Shown: piece after piece, positions 19,491 through 28,943 of the stretch
Numbering within the stretch: the stretch's first letter is position 1
How the letters are laid out: every line of letters starts with the position of its first letter
Source: Capronia americana
Lineage: Eukaryota > Ascomycota > Eurotiomycetes > Chaetothyriales > Herpotrichiellaceae
Direction: 5' to 3'
Assembly (NCBI GenBank): GCA_016110215.1
Contig: JADWQD010000005.1
Coordinates: 1 to 64,000, forward strand
Length of the DNA stretch: 64,000 nucleotides
Program-made: the position numbers and the translations under genes
Notes under the pieces: generated by a model
Told to the model about the DNA's origin: nothing
The model's input: the letters and a program-made list of their open reading frames with translations, nothing else
Database searches by the model: none

Positions 19491-20538
19491 CTGAGGGAGT
19501 GTGTGTTTACGCGTGAGTGCGTGCATGAGTGCGTACGTGAGTGCGCGTCGGTGTGCTTGGTAATGCGACAGTGCGAGATGACAATGCTTTGGTCATAGAT
19601 CCTTACAAAGAGCTGCGCGGACCGGCGCGGGCTAAGCTTGTGAAGTACTACTTACAGAGAAAGGTAATATGTCCATGCTGTGAGTACTACGGTGTCAGTC
19701 AACAACTATGATGGTGGGAAATTCATGCATACGAGTAGAAGAATCAAGAATAGGAAGCGTGTACCGAGTACGAGGTACGGTGCGGGATTTGTGTGGTGAA
19801 TCCATTGTTGATTTGATTGTGTGGATCACTCACTCACTCACTCACTCCGCCGTACAAACCACGGTGGAGTGTTTTGCGGCTTAAGGCCCTTCCTTGTTTC
19901 AGCCGCGATTCTGGCTTCGTGCTTCCCTTAGACCCCTAAGGCTTTCCTTCAACCTTGGTTTTCTCTCCCAGTGCTCGTACCGAGTACATTGCGCCTCCTC
20001 TAGTACTTGTCCTTCCCTGTCCTTCCCATCCCTCGATGCTCTTAGTCATGCCTTCCATCAATCCGCCTTCCATCAATGTACCTCGTAGCAATTCCAATGT
20101 CCCGTGCGAGCGCTTTCTCTGTTCCCATCAATTCAAAGTTGTCCCGTGACCAACCCCTACTTGTGTCTCTGTCCTGCTTCCCTTCCCTGCCAGGTAATGT
20201 CCCTCCAGTGCGTGCTGGTCCTCCCAATTCCACTTCTGTTTCTGTTTGGCGGTCGTCCCGTTGTCCCGTTGTTCCGGTTGTTGGGCTTTCCTTGCCCTAT
20301 GTATGCGATGGTGGTTGTGGTCGCACTTTGCTTGCTGGTTCTGGTGCTGCTGATTTGCCGTTTGTCGCTATTCTCGTTGTGGTTGTGATCGCACTTTGCT
20401 TGCTGCTACTGCTGATTTGCTGTTGTCGCTATTGTCGCTGCTGGCCGTTGGATCTGCCGTTGTGGCTATTGTTGTTGTCGCCGCTGCCCTATATGGCTAT
20501 TGTTGTTGTCCCTGCTGGCCGTTGGATGTGGCGTGCGT
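19491..20538. other. Intergenic with several simple repeats
   Basis: It contains a GTGAGTGCGT-type repeat at about 19500-19555, a CACT tetramer run at about 19826-19848, and imperfect TTGTTGTCGC/GCTGCTG repeats at about 20280-20540. The 209-codon plus-strand frame across the last region is explained by the repeat and is not a gene. Confidence 0.5.
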
Positions 20539-20958
20539 TTATTTGCTTTGTTGACTGCTGCGCTGGCTACTGCCTTGGCTGCTATCTTGGCTGCTGTGAC
20601 ATAAGACGGTCTCCCAACTGCTGGATTTGGTGCCTTTGCTGCCGCTGCCGCTGGCTCTGGTTGTCGTCGTCGCGTAACTCTGGCGGCTGGTTCGACTGCC
20701 TATGATGGCTTGGTCGCTCCCCATGGAGCTCTCGGTGATTCCGTACATGTTTCTCCGGATTGCTGGCCGGGTGCTGTCGCTGGTGACTCTGGTGTTTCGG
20801 GGAGTTTCTGGTTCCATGTTGATTTTGCCGGAGAACCCTACTCGCTTGTTGCTGGCGTGTGCTGCGTTCTGTGAGCGTCCGTATTGGTTGTAGCGGACGG
20901 GAGGCATGTCTTCGGCGGAGAGTTGCTTCTTGGAGGAAAAGCAGCAGAAGAGACCCAT
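20539..20958 (-). CDS. Small protein with N-terminal acylation signal, unknown family
   Basis: Predicted 139-aa protein starting MGLFCCFSSKK at 20958. Gly2 with Ser8/Lys nearby fits an N-myristoylation signal, and Cys5-Cys6 are suited to palmitoylation, so attachment to a membrane is likely. The rest is hydrophilic and Ser/Thr/Arg-rich, with a conserved-looking KRVGFSGKI and RRNMYGITESS, and ends in Gln/Ser repeats (SSQDSSQGSSQRSSQQ). The longer open frame upstream of this ATG is only the translation of a TGTTG-type repeat and is excluded. No intron was needed. Family not recognised; function is not assigned. Confidence 0.55.
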   Translation of the reverse strand: MGLFCCFSSKKQLSAEDMPPVRYNQYGRSQNAAHASNKRVGFSGKINMEPETPRNTRVTSDSTRPAIRRNMYGITESSMGSDQAIIGSRTSRQSYATTTTRASGSGSKGTKSSSWETVLCHSSQDSSQGSSQRSSQQSK

Positions 20959-21987
20959 GTTGTCGGGTGTTGTGAAGTGTGTTGTGAAGTGTGTTGTGTG
21001 AGTGGTGGTGAGTGGGGCGTCCTGCTTCTGTTGCAGGTGTTGTGATGTGTTGTGTTGTGGTGTACTGCGGTGATATGTTGTGGTGTTGTATTGTGTTGTG
21101 CTGTGGTGCAGTACAGTACTATGGTGTTGTGTTGTGCTGTACTGGTGCTGTACTGGTGCTGTACTGTGGTGTTGTGTTGTGTTGTGCTGTGGTACAGTAC
21201 TATGGTGTGGTGCTGTGATATGGAAGAGGAGAAGAATTTCTGCAGTCAATCCTGGGAGGAGTGAGGTTTAAGAACCCGAGCGAGAAGAGAAATCAGACAG
21301 GTAGGGCACGAGCTGAGCCACAAATTGAACTGCTCTCTGTTCAGAAAAATTACTGGTACAGGATTGCCTGAGATACAAAGTCTGGTTGTGTTTCTTTGGT
21401 TCGGAACATCGACAAAGTGGTACTGCGCTCGGATTGGCGGTCCATCTAAGTTGGTAAAGTGTACCACCAACTTCAATATAATTTGTGAGTCACAGCCTCG
21501 CTGTACTATAGCTATTGATTCTCAACAGAACTCTGTCGAAATTACTCGTCTGAGAGACACGTTTACAATTGGTTTCCAGAGAGAGATGTTGGTCAGTGGT
21601 TTCGCAGGCGCCTACAAAAACATTGGATGCGGTCTGAGCGCAAACCATGTCGAGCTCAGCCTCGAGCTCATCTCGTACAACTCTGTGCCCAGCAAGTTAG
21701 CCACTTTCTATGACACGATTTTTCTTTCGAGACCAAAGATTGCTTCGATCGGCATGTAAACCAGATCATTTCATGTCGCCACGCAAGACAAGTTGTGGCA
21801 ATTGCTTTTGGATAACTGGATCTAGGTGGCGAAAGAATATATCGGATTTTATGGTACTGTACCGGCCACTGGCGTATAGGGTCCTCCAAAGGAGCAACCC
21901 CAGCTGGCACCGATGTTACCTGTCAGTTGAGGCTATGGAAATCAGCACGAACGATGCTCTTTGCGGCTTCAATCGATCGAGCCCGGC
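20959..21987. other. Intergenic with TGTTG-rich repeat tract
   Basis: From about 20965 to 21225 the plus strand is a degenerate TGTTG/TGGTG repeat, directly 5' of the small acylated protein gene, so it would lie in its promoter or 5' leader. The remainder to 21987 has a 144-codon plus-strand frame (21325-21759) with a non-ATG-like context and no domain; I do not support it as a gene. Confidence 0.5.
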
Positions 21988-22733
21988 TCAATAATGCTCC
22001 CAGATACCTCGACTCGCTATCTCCCCGACATTCCCATCTAGATCACTGAAGTACACACTTTTTCCGCCCCTGGGCCAATCGACCTTGCCCAGAATCTCTA
22101 CGTTCTTCTCTTTGAACCACTTCTCCCAAACCTGCACGTCCTCGGGTGCGGAAACGGCCAAGCAGAAGTGCTGGTTCAATCGTCCTGGAATGTCGCTTCG
22201 ACGCGAGGTGGGGTGTGAATTGTCAGCACCCGAATCCGCGAGAACCAGGTTGAGGATGTCTTGTGAGGGCCCGTGGCCTGGGATTGTGCCACGATTATCT
22301 GGCATTTGGCTATCAAGTGCCGTGGCGCCGAGCTGGAAGAGGAGCAACGTCGTCTGAGACAAGGCAAAGCCGGACATGCGAGCCTGGAGTTTAGGTAAGC
22401 TTCGGCCAAGGAGGGCAAACCTACAGGGGCAGATAAGATAGGATCGAGACTGACATTATTCAGAAATGGATCAATGCCAAATATGTTTTTGTAGAAATCG
22501 GTTGCAGCCGCGATGTCCTTGACCATGAGACAAGTCTCGAGAATATGCGTGATTGCTGGCGGTTTTTGGGCTGCGGGAGTCATGGCAGTGTTCGTCTTAT
22601 TCTGGGCCATGCCTCCTTTCGGTAACGCAGATCGTCTGGTCGAACTGCATAGACTGGCTGAGAAGTTCAGTTGGCGGCGGTAGTGGTATGGTCCTCGCAA
22701 CGACTGAACGATCGAGAAACTTGTGAGTTTCAT
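21988..22733 (-). CDS. VOC / glyoxalase family protein, probably mitochondrial
   Basis: Exons 22733-22455 and 22383-21988, with a 71-bp intron using the less common donor GTCAGT. The product is 224 aa. The VOC fold is clear: THILETCLMVKDIAAATDFY with the first metal-ligand His, then across the splice LNNARMSGFALSQTTLLLF, IPGHGPSQD, LNQHFCLAV, and WPRGGKSVYFSDLDGN near the C-terminus. Such proteins are metal-dependent lyases or dioxygenases; the substrate is unknown. From the first ATG (22733) the N-terminus is basic, lacks acidic residues and has a YRRQLNFSAS site that suits mitochondrial processing. ATGs at 22610 and 22583 would give shorter cytosolic forms. Confidence 0.8.
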
Positions 22734-23472
22734 GTGAGCGGATTGTCGCCATAGGGCAAGCGATGGTTGCTTTTAAAGACTCTTCCAGCTCGCTCACATG
22801 CGTATTCCATCACCGGGACTCCGTAAGCAGAATCAATGCCACTACTGGTGGACACATGAACGAAGGACTCGGAGGTTGTTCTTCGTTATGTCAGCAACGG
22901 GTCTAGATGGCGTCTGGGTGGCGTCACGCCCGGGAGTTTTTGCGGGGTCGAGCAGGCCCCCTGAGCGTAGTGCCTAACTAACTTCGGCACTTTTTGCTCT
23001 TCGCCAAAGAAGTGGCGAGGGCAACCTGCCATTGAGTCTGCTCGACTCTTGACAGACTGGCGAGGATTTCCAGTTGCACGACATAATTTCACCCCTGCAG
23101 TCATGGCCAGGCGTTCAGCGGTCAGCCTCATAGACCGCCTATGGACATCCAGAATCACGATTGGCCGGGTTCCTCATGACGGACGCAGCCAATCTGCGGC
23201 CGACGCCGACGGCGGCTACTCGCAATACAATATTGTACCTGCGCCCGACTTGTTCGGGGGGCTGAGACAGACCACCTATGAGCGCTTCATCAGGAGTCGA
23301 GCGGCAATATACCATGTCATTCTTGTTGAATGGGTATAAGATGCAAAAAGACCTCATGGCCGGCTGCTGAAATCAACCTCGAAGCCCACGCAGAAGCACG
23401 TAATTATAGCCAACTTCTCGCCCCGGAGCCCAAAACGCAGCCACTCGTCACATCCGCCTATCGTACGACAAT
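22734..23472. other. Intergenic, divergent promoter region
   Basis: Separates the VOC gene (minus) from the next gene (plus). No coding frame with a domain is seen. Confidence 0.5.
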
Positions 23473-24597
23473 ATGCGAAGAAGCAACACCATCAGTGGGC
23501 GCAGTCAGCCGCGGAAGCTGTCATTCTCATCCAGGAGTGAGAAGTCAGAGAGGAGAAGTTCGTTCGGTTCTATGGACTATCGGTCGACCACTCTCGAGCC
23601 ACACCATATCATTGTCGAAGACCAACAGATGGATGGTGAGCGATGGAGTCGCTTAGCATTCGCCCTGGGAATGCCGTACGCCGACACTCGCCGCCCCAGT
23701 CCGGAAGCCTCCAGGTTCGCTCAGCAGGTCAGGAATAGAAGGACCATCAGCAGCAAAGAAATGACAAGCCTTCTACTACCACTACTTATCGCTGTGGCCA
23801 AGGACCACAAGACGATGAAGTGTAGGACGAACGCACTGTTCCACCGCGACGGCATGCCAGACGATGTCCCCGACTACGAGATCGAGGGTGGGTGGAAGAT
23901 GCAATTGCCAACGCCTAAACCTACTATCACTCTGGGCTATTCGAGTGGAGCATTCAACGCCCATCAATTGGAGCTGCAACATGGCATCATTTCGAACAAT
24001 CGAGGCGAACCCTGCGACCTCCACAAGCTTTCCCAACCCGTCCCAGATGTGTACTGGCCATTCTTCATCGTGGAGGCTCTCGACGAATCGATGTTGGCAG
24101 CGAGGAACGCTTGCGCCGGTTCTGCAGCAACGTGCAACAACGCGCTGATGATCTTCGCCGGCGCAGCGCAAGAGCCGATGAAGGCCTACAATGACACGAA
24201 CTTTCTGTGGAATTTGAGCAAAGCCGCCCAGTCATTCTCGCTCGCCATCAATGGGAAAACCGCTTGCCTCAACACACACAACTCCGAGGGCTGCCTACCT
24301 CATGCCGTCGGCGTCATCAGGACATATCGCCTCGATGACGAACAGGAGGTTGAAGCAATGGCCGCCCGCATTGGCAGTATCTTTGTGTGGGCCGAAAACT
24401 GCAGGCTTCAGTGGATAGGCGACCTGCTGGGGCATTTTGACAGACGTGTACAACTTTGCAGGGACACAATGGCCAAGAACGGCGTGTCATACGACCCAAC
24501 CGAACTCGCCAATTTTGGCGTCGTGCCCAAGACGAGGAGGAGTATCATCAAGAGTGTAATTGCCGAGAGTCTACCTCGATGGGCTTGGCCGTACTGA
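23473..24597 (+). CDS. PD-(D/E)XK-like (DUF7924-type) protein, member 1
   Basis: Intronless gene for a 374-aa protein. The N-terminus is basic and Ser/Arg-rich (MRRSNTISGRSQPRKLSF). The conserved domain occupies about residues 110-350: ITLGYSSGAFNAHQLEL, then VPDVYWPFFIVEALDES, a small-residue helix (ARNACAGSAATCNNALM), FSLAINGKTACLNTH, and a final helix-strand unit IFVWAENCRLQWIGDLLGHF. The order matches fungal DUF7924 proteins, which I place in the restriction-endonuclease-like fold; the name is from memory. The usual acidic-x-Lys motif reads VEAL here, so the catalytic Lys is replaced and nuclease activity is doubtful. A diverged paralogue lies 1.4 kb downstream on the same strand. Biological role unknown. 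Confidence 0.65.
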   Translation: MRRSNTISGRSQPRKLSFSSRSEKSERRSSFGSMDYRSTTLEPHHIIVEDQQMDGERWSRLAFALGMPYADTRRPSPEASRFAQQVRNRRTISSKEMTSLLLPLLIAVAKDHKTMKCRTNALFHRDGMPDDVPDYEIEGGWKMQLPTPKPTITLGYSSGAFNAHQLELQHGIISNNRGEPCDLHKLSQPVPDVYWPFFIVEALDESMLAARNACAGSAATCNNALMIFAGAAQEPMKAYNDTNFLWNLSKAAQSFSLAINGKTACLNTHNSEGCLPHAVGVIRTYRLDDEQEVEAMAARIGSIFVWAENCRLQWIGDLLGHFDRRVQLCRDTMAKNGVSYDPTELANFGVVPKTRRSIIKSVIAESLPRWAWPY

Positions 24598-25983
24598 GTC
24601 GGAGATGGACAGTTGCTTATGTCTGGAGTTGCGATTGGCTGATCATTTTGTGCGGAGCCAAGGTTCCTCTAGAAAGTAATGACATGACGAATATTCCCAT
24701 TGTGGAGACACCCCGTGCTCTTTGTGATTCTCTCGCGCCCGGTCTGGTCGGTGGAAGCTGCGGTCGCAGCATTCAGGGGCTGTCTAGAAAAGGTTGGACC
24801 CGTGCCGCAAGCATCCAGCTGTGGTGCCTGGTTATCGAGGCTGGGGTTGGAAGCTGGAGTATGTCATGGCATCCTCCCGCTGGTAGCTGCAAGGGGAGTC
24901 GCACAAGGGATTTTGGGCAGAGCGCCATATTGAGACCTTTGACTGGCCCGTCATTATGCCAGCCAATAAGTCCCACGCTCATCTCGCTATCCGTCCTCCC
25001 ATCGTTTCGGGTAGGTCAGTATAAAAGCCAATCTGGCAGATCCCACGCCATCCTTGTCGTGATGAGCCCTTCCGCGTCGTCTAACGTTGCTAATTGCGGA
25101 CATTGCTCACAATACGAGCATGCAGAACATTGTTACACGAGAGTGTGACGTCGCTTAGCGCAGGCTGTGGCGACGGACGATTGGCGGGGCAAATTAGCGC
25201 CGTGGCACTGCGACTTGGCCTCCCACCCCCTTCCGAAGCGTATGAAGACTGCACCCAAGCGCCCGCTGTGTTTCAGCTTCATTCCACAACCGTGACTTTC
25301 CTCACTGACTGAGCAAAGGGTGATGGCCTGCCCAATAACATTTGGCAAGTTTTGACGGGCTTCTTCCGTGGGATCAGAGACCTCCTGGACGACCGTTCTT
25401 CCCTGCATGCTGTAATGAGTGATTGGTGTCGACAGGCTCACCTTGCCTCGAGGGAGGAGCGGAACGCCAAGGTCGATGCGCTCATACTGGTGACCTTACC
25501 TTTTCCTGGGGTGGCCAGCGGTCTCGTACCAATAGACCTCGAGTCGGCCTTCCTTTGTCCGGGGAGTGCGCTTCGGCGCACAACAGTCCCTGACAGACGC
25601 GACGGCCGTCTACCAGCCTCCCTCTGTCAACCTGCACCTCGCCAGGTTGGGTCGACAGAGTGTGCCGGTTTCAGATTTCTTTGGACGAATGGTCTTCACT
25701 TGCGCGCTTACTTGCATGCTCGCGTTCTCCAGAGGTTGGAGGCGATCCTAAAAGTCAATTCCTTCCCCTCCAAGCAAGCAAGAGACGTCCACTCTACTAT
25801 TGCTCTCGTGTCTTGCTATTGACATCGTTCTCTGCTTCTATCCAGACTCATCCGTATATGCTATCGCTATCATGTCTTGCTAATTTCATTATCGTTGCAA
25901 CGGACCTCACCCCTTGGTGGAGTCCCCCATCATTTACACTCTCTTGACATTTCGTTCCTGTCGCCGGTCGATCGAACACAGCC
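24598..25983. other. Intergenic with a TATA box and a tiny open frame
   Basis: A TATAAAA box at about 25019-25025 precedes a 28-codon frame at 25062-25148 (listed separately). The other frames in this stretch, including a 230-codon frame at 24456-25148 read across the preceding gene, show no domain. Confidence 0.45.
25062..25148 (+). other. Possible 28-residue Cys/His-containing small ORF
   Basis: ATG-started frame 37 bp after a TATAAAA box. The C-terminal half reads ANCGHCSQYEHAEHCYTRV, with a CxxC pair, a third Cys and three His, which could bind a metal. It could also be an upstream ORF in a long leader or chance; there is no homology evidence. Confidence 0.2.
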
Positions 25984-27955
25984 ATGTCAGCCACCAGCGG
26001 TATCAGTGCTGTGGGGAGCAAAGGAGATCTTCCTCCTTCATCGTTCGACGGCAGTCATCTACCATGGAAGACCTTCCGTCAACATGTTCTCGGTGCTCAC
26101 CGCATCAGGATCATGGATGCGCCGCCGAAGGAGAAGCTGCCCGCCGCACTCCTCGCCATGATCGAGGCTGAAATGCCAAATGCTGCCAAATATGATCTCC
26201 AGAAGGAGCAATTCCGCGACCAAGTCGACAAAGGCCGCGGGTTTGGGCCGTCACCTCTGTTTCCGCCGAACCTACTCCCCCCTATCGATCACGAGCACCG
26301 CCTTGCTCGTTGTATGGTTCCGTCGTTCAGCCGCGAGGCTCTACCCGAGCGTGCTCTTAACCAAATGAGTCCACTGTATGAATTGAGTATCCCACGCAGT
26401 GGTCTGGGCTGCGGGTTCTCGGCATCGGCGTTTACCACTGAAGAGCTTGGGGTTCTGCCTTCCTGGCTGGTATGCACAGGGACGGTTGTTCACTTTGACA
26501 CAGGTGCCTACCGCCCCGTCTGTGCTTGTTCAATATAGTCTGGAGTGCTAACTTAGTGCAGGCTACATCTCGCCTGGTGCCGGTCTTTACTGTCCATTCC
26601 TCGTCTTCGAACGCGCGTGGAGCAACAAAGAACCTGGCCTGGAGGCGGCAAACAATCAATGTGCCATCGGCGGAGCCTGGTGCATCAGGGCGCTCCAGAT
26701 GCTGTACTCTCAAGCCTGGAAAGGACAAATAATGCCCGAGCTGCCTGTGTCTTTCTCTTGCTCGATTGACAACACGTTTGCCGTGTTGAACATGCACTGG
26801 ATCGACCATGGTCAGGCGTACTGCATGTCTCCCCTCTGCAAATTTGACCTCAGCAAGGACGAGCACTTCAGCAAATTTGTCGTCTGGGTGGATTCGATCG
26901 GCAAATGGGGCTTGACTCACTTGCTTCCGTTGGTCAAAACCGCCCTGGAACGCCTGCGGACAAAGGACGAAACGCCACCACCAACGCCACGTGCCACCAA
27001 GCTGACTCTCGACACGGCTATCTGTCCCAATGAGCAGCTGATCAAGTCACTCAAAAACACTTTCGAGAACATTCCTTGGCGATTTGAGGATGACGAATTC
27101 ACCCCTGTCAGCAGCAGCACCGCGAGCTGGGGCAGCCCAATGGTGACTGATCTGACGTTTTCGAACTATCCCACCATGCCGTATCGCACGGTCGGGAGCA
27201 CGCCAACATCAACAATCCAGAGGAGGAATTACCTCACACAGCTTGGCCAGCACCCAACGCCCCCGCCAGCCTACGCGCAGACCCCGGACCTCGTCTGGCA
27301 AAAGCGATTTAACCACGCCATGGACGAGATACGAGACCTACAACGACAAATCCAAGGCCTCAGGGCCGATTTCAACGGATCAACAACGTCCATACAGACC
27401 GAGTTGGTCGGAGTCAAGACCACCATGAACTCAGTGCTTCGAAAGGAGTCCTTCACTGTGCGCAACAGATCACTCTCTCAGAATATGCAGGAGACATGGG
27501 TTACGCAGGGCGTTCCACGGAGTCCACTCATCAACGAAGTCCTTCCCGATTTCAGAGTCTCAGTCCTTGCACGGGACAGAGCTCACCGTGGCGCAGCATC
27601 CCCAAGACTCCTGTGCCCGGGCCTGCAGCTCAAAGGGCCTCCCTCCCCCGGCATGCCTTCCCCTGGCATGTCCTCCCCAGGCTTACCATCGCCCGGCATG
27701 CCCTCGCCGACGTTTTCGGTGTACAGCGAAACGACAAACATTGTCAACATTCCGCCCGCACCCCCGGTATCCGCGTCTTTGTTCAAATTCGCGAGCCTGA
27801 TGGTGTCCGGGCATATGGTCAGCTTGTTCATCCCTAACGTTGTACTACGGGTCTTCATCCTGGGTTGCATTACTGATGTCTGCATGCTGGCCTTTGCCAG
27901 CCCTCACTTGCCCAGTTCGGCCGAGTATTTGCTCTCATTCTGGAAATCCCGATGA
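25984..27955 (+). CDS. PD-(D/E)XK-like (DUF7924-type) protein, member 2, with coiled-coil tail
   Basis: Exons 25984-26503 and 26562-27955; the 58-bp intron has a near-perfect GCTAAC branch site and a GTGCAG acceptor. The product is 637 aa. The domain spans about residues 90-320: GLGCGFSASAFTTEELGVL, then after the splice GLYCPFLVFERAW, NNQCAIGGAWCIRALQML, FSCSIDNTFAVLNMHW and FVVWVDSIGKWGLTHLLPLV. It parallels the 374-aa protein segment by segment. As there, the motif expected to hold an acidic-x-Lys active site lacks Lys. A coiled coil follows (KRFNHAMDEIRDLQRQIQGL), then five SPGMP-type repeats and a hydrophobic C-terminal stretch. The last 90 residues are uncertain, because an unrecognised 3' intron could change the frame there. 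Confidence 0.65.
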
Positions 27956-28943
27956 TGGAAGGACAGCCGGGGTCTTCTCGGCATAGAGGACACTCCACCA
28001 TGATGATTATTTCTCTTTTTTTCCCTTTCTTGTCTGGTACTATTGGCGGAGGCGTTGGTGGAGGTCTTGACCATTTATTTCCTTGCTTCTTATGTCTGAC
28101 ATGTTATGTCCTATCTCATATTTCTTTGGCTGGGAAGTCGAAAAGCTGGAATGGATGGATATTGATACGGATACGGATATGTCCTGGGATCAGGGACCAG
28201 GAACAGGAACAGGGCAGACAGTCTGTCTACCTTCGCCTTTGATATCGATCAGACAGCAATCGCACGCAATGTATAGTAGCAGTGGCAGTGGCAGTAGCAT
28301 AGCAGAGGGGAATAGGGTGGCATTTCAGAGTCGTTCTCATCTATTACCACAACCAGGAACAACTGTTATCAGTAATCGAGCTTGTCGATATCGATATACA
28401 AATCCCAACTGAGAGGATGATTGGACTGATGTGTGACGCTCGTGGGGACGGCACGATACATTCAAGACTGCGACCAAGGTCCGACAACACAAGCCCGCAA
28501 CGGCTATTCGATCGTCCCCTGCCCCGGGTGCCAGTCTTGCAGAAGGGCATAACCGCCACTGTACTCTATGAATGTACAAGTAAGTAGGATCTGTAAGCAC
28601 CGTCGACGATCAACACCACCCCCCACTCACACTTGATTGTTAGCCGCCCGAGGACCCTTAGCACCGTTACACACACAGCATGATGAATGACTAATTGTGT
28701 GACCGTGAATCCCGAGACCTTCAAGCTTCGTAGGAGAGATGCGGCCTCGCCTGGCCTGTCCAGCCTGATAACTAGAATCTAGGGAAATGCGTGGATACGG
28801 GGGAGAGAGAAAGGTGGGAATGATAGGGTAGTGTACGGGAATGGGTATGGAAGTCATCAGATAGATGCGGAAAAGGCAGCCAATCAATCCAATCGGCCCT
28901 ACATACTTAACTAATGTAGTAGTACAAACAAGTACTATTTTCA
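27956..28943. other. Intergenic with short tandem hexamers
   Basis: Contains GATACG-, AGGAAC- and AGTGGC-type short repeats at about 28158-28300. Opposing frames of 70-110 codons here have no domain. No gene seen. Confidence 0.5.

Noticed and set aside
20076..20705. 209-codon plus-strand frame rich in Leu, Val and Cys that looks like a membrane protein
   Set aside because: It is the antisense translation of GCTGTTGTTG-type repeats and of the small acylated-protein gene; it has no domain and the better ATG gene is on the other strand.
21325..21759. 144-codon plus-strand frame
   Set aside because: No recognised motif, no intron evidence and no conserved start; length alone is not enough.
24456..25148. 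230-codon plus-strand frame
   Set aside because: Its first part overlaps the end of the DUF7924-type gene in another frame, and the rest shows no domain.
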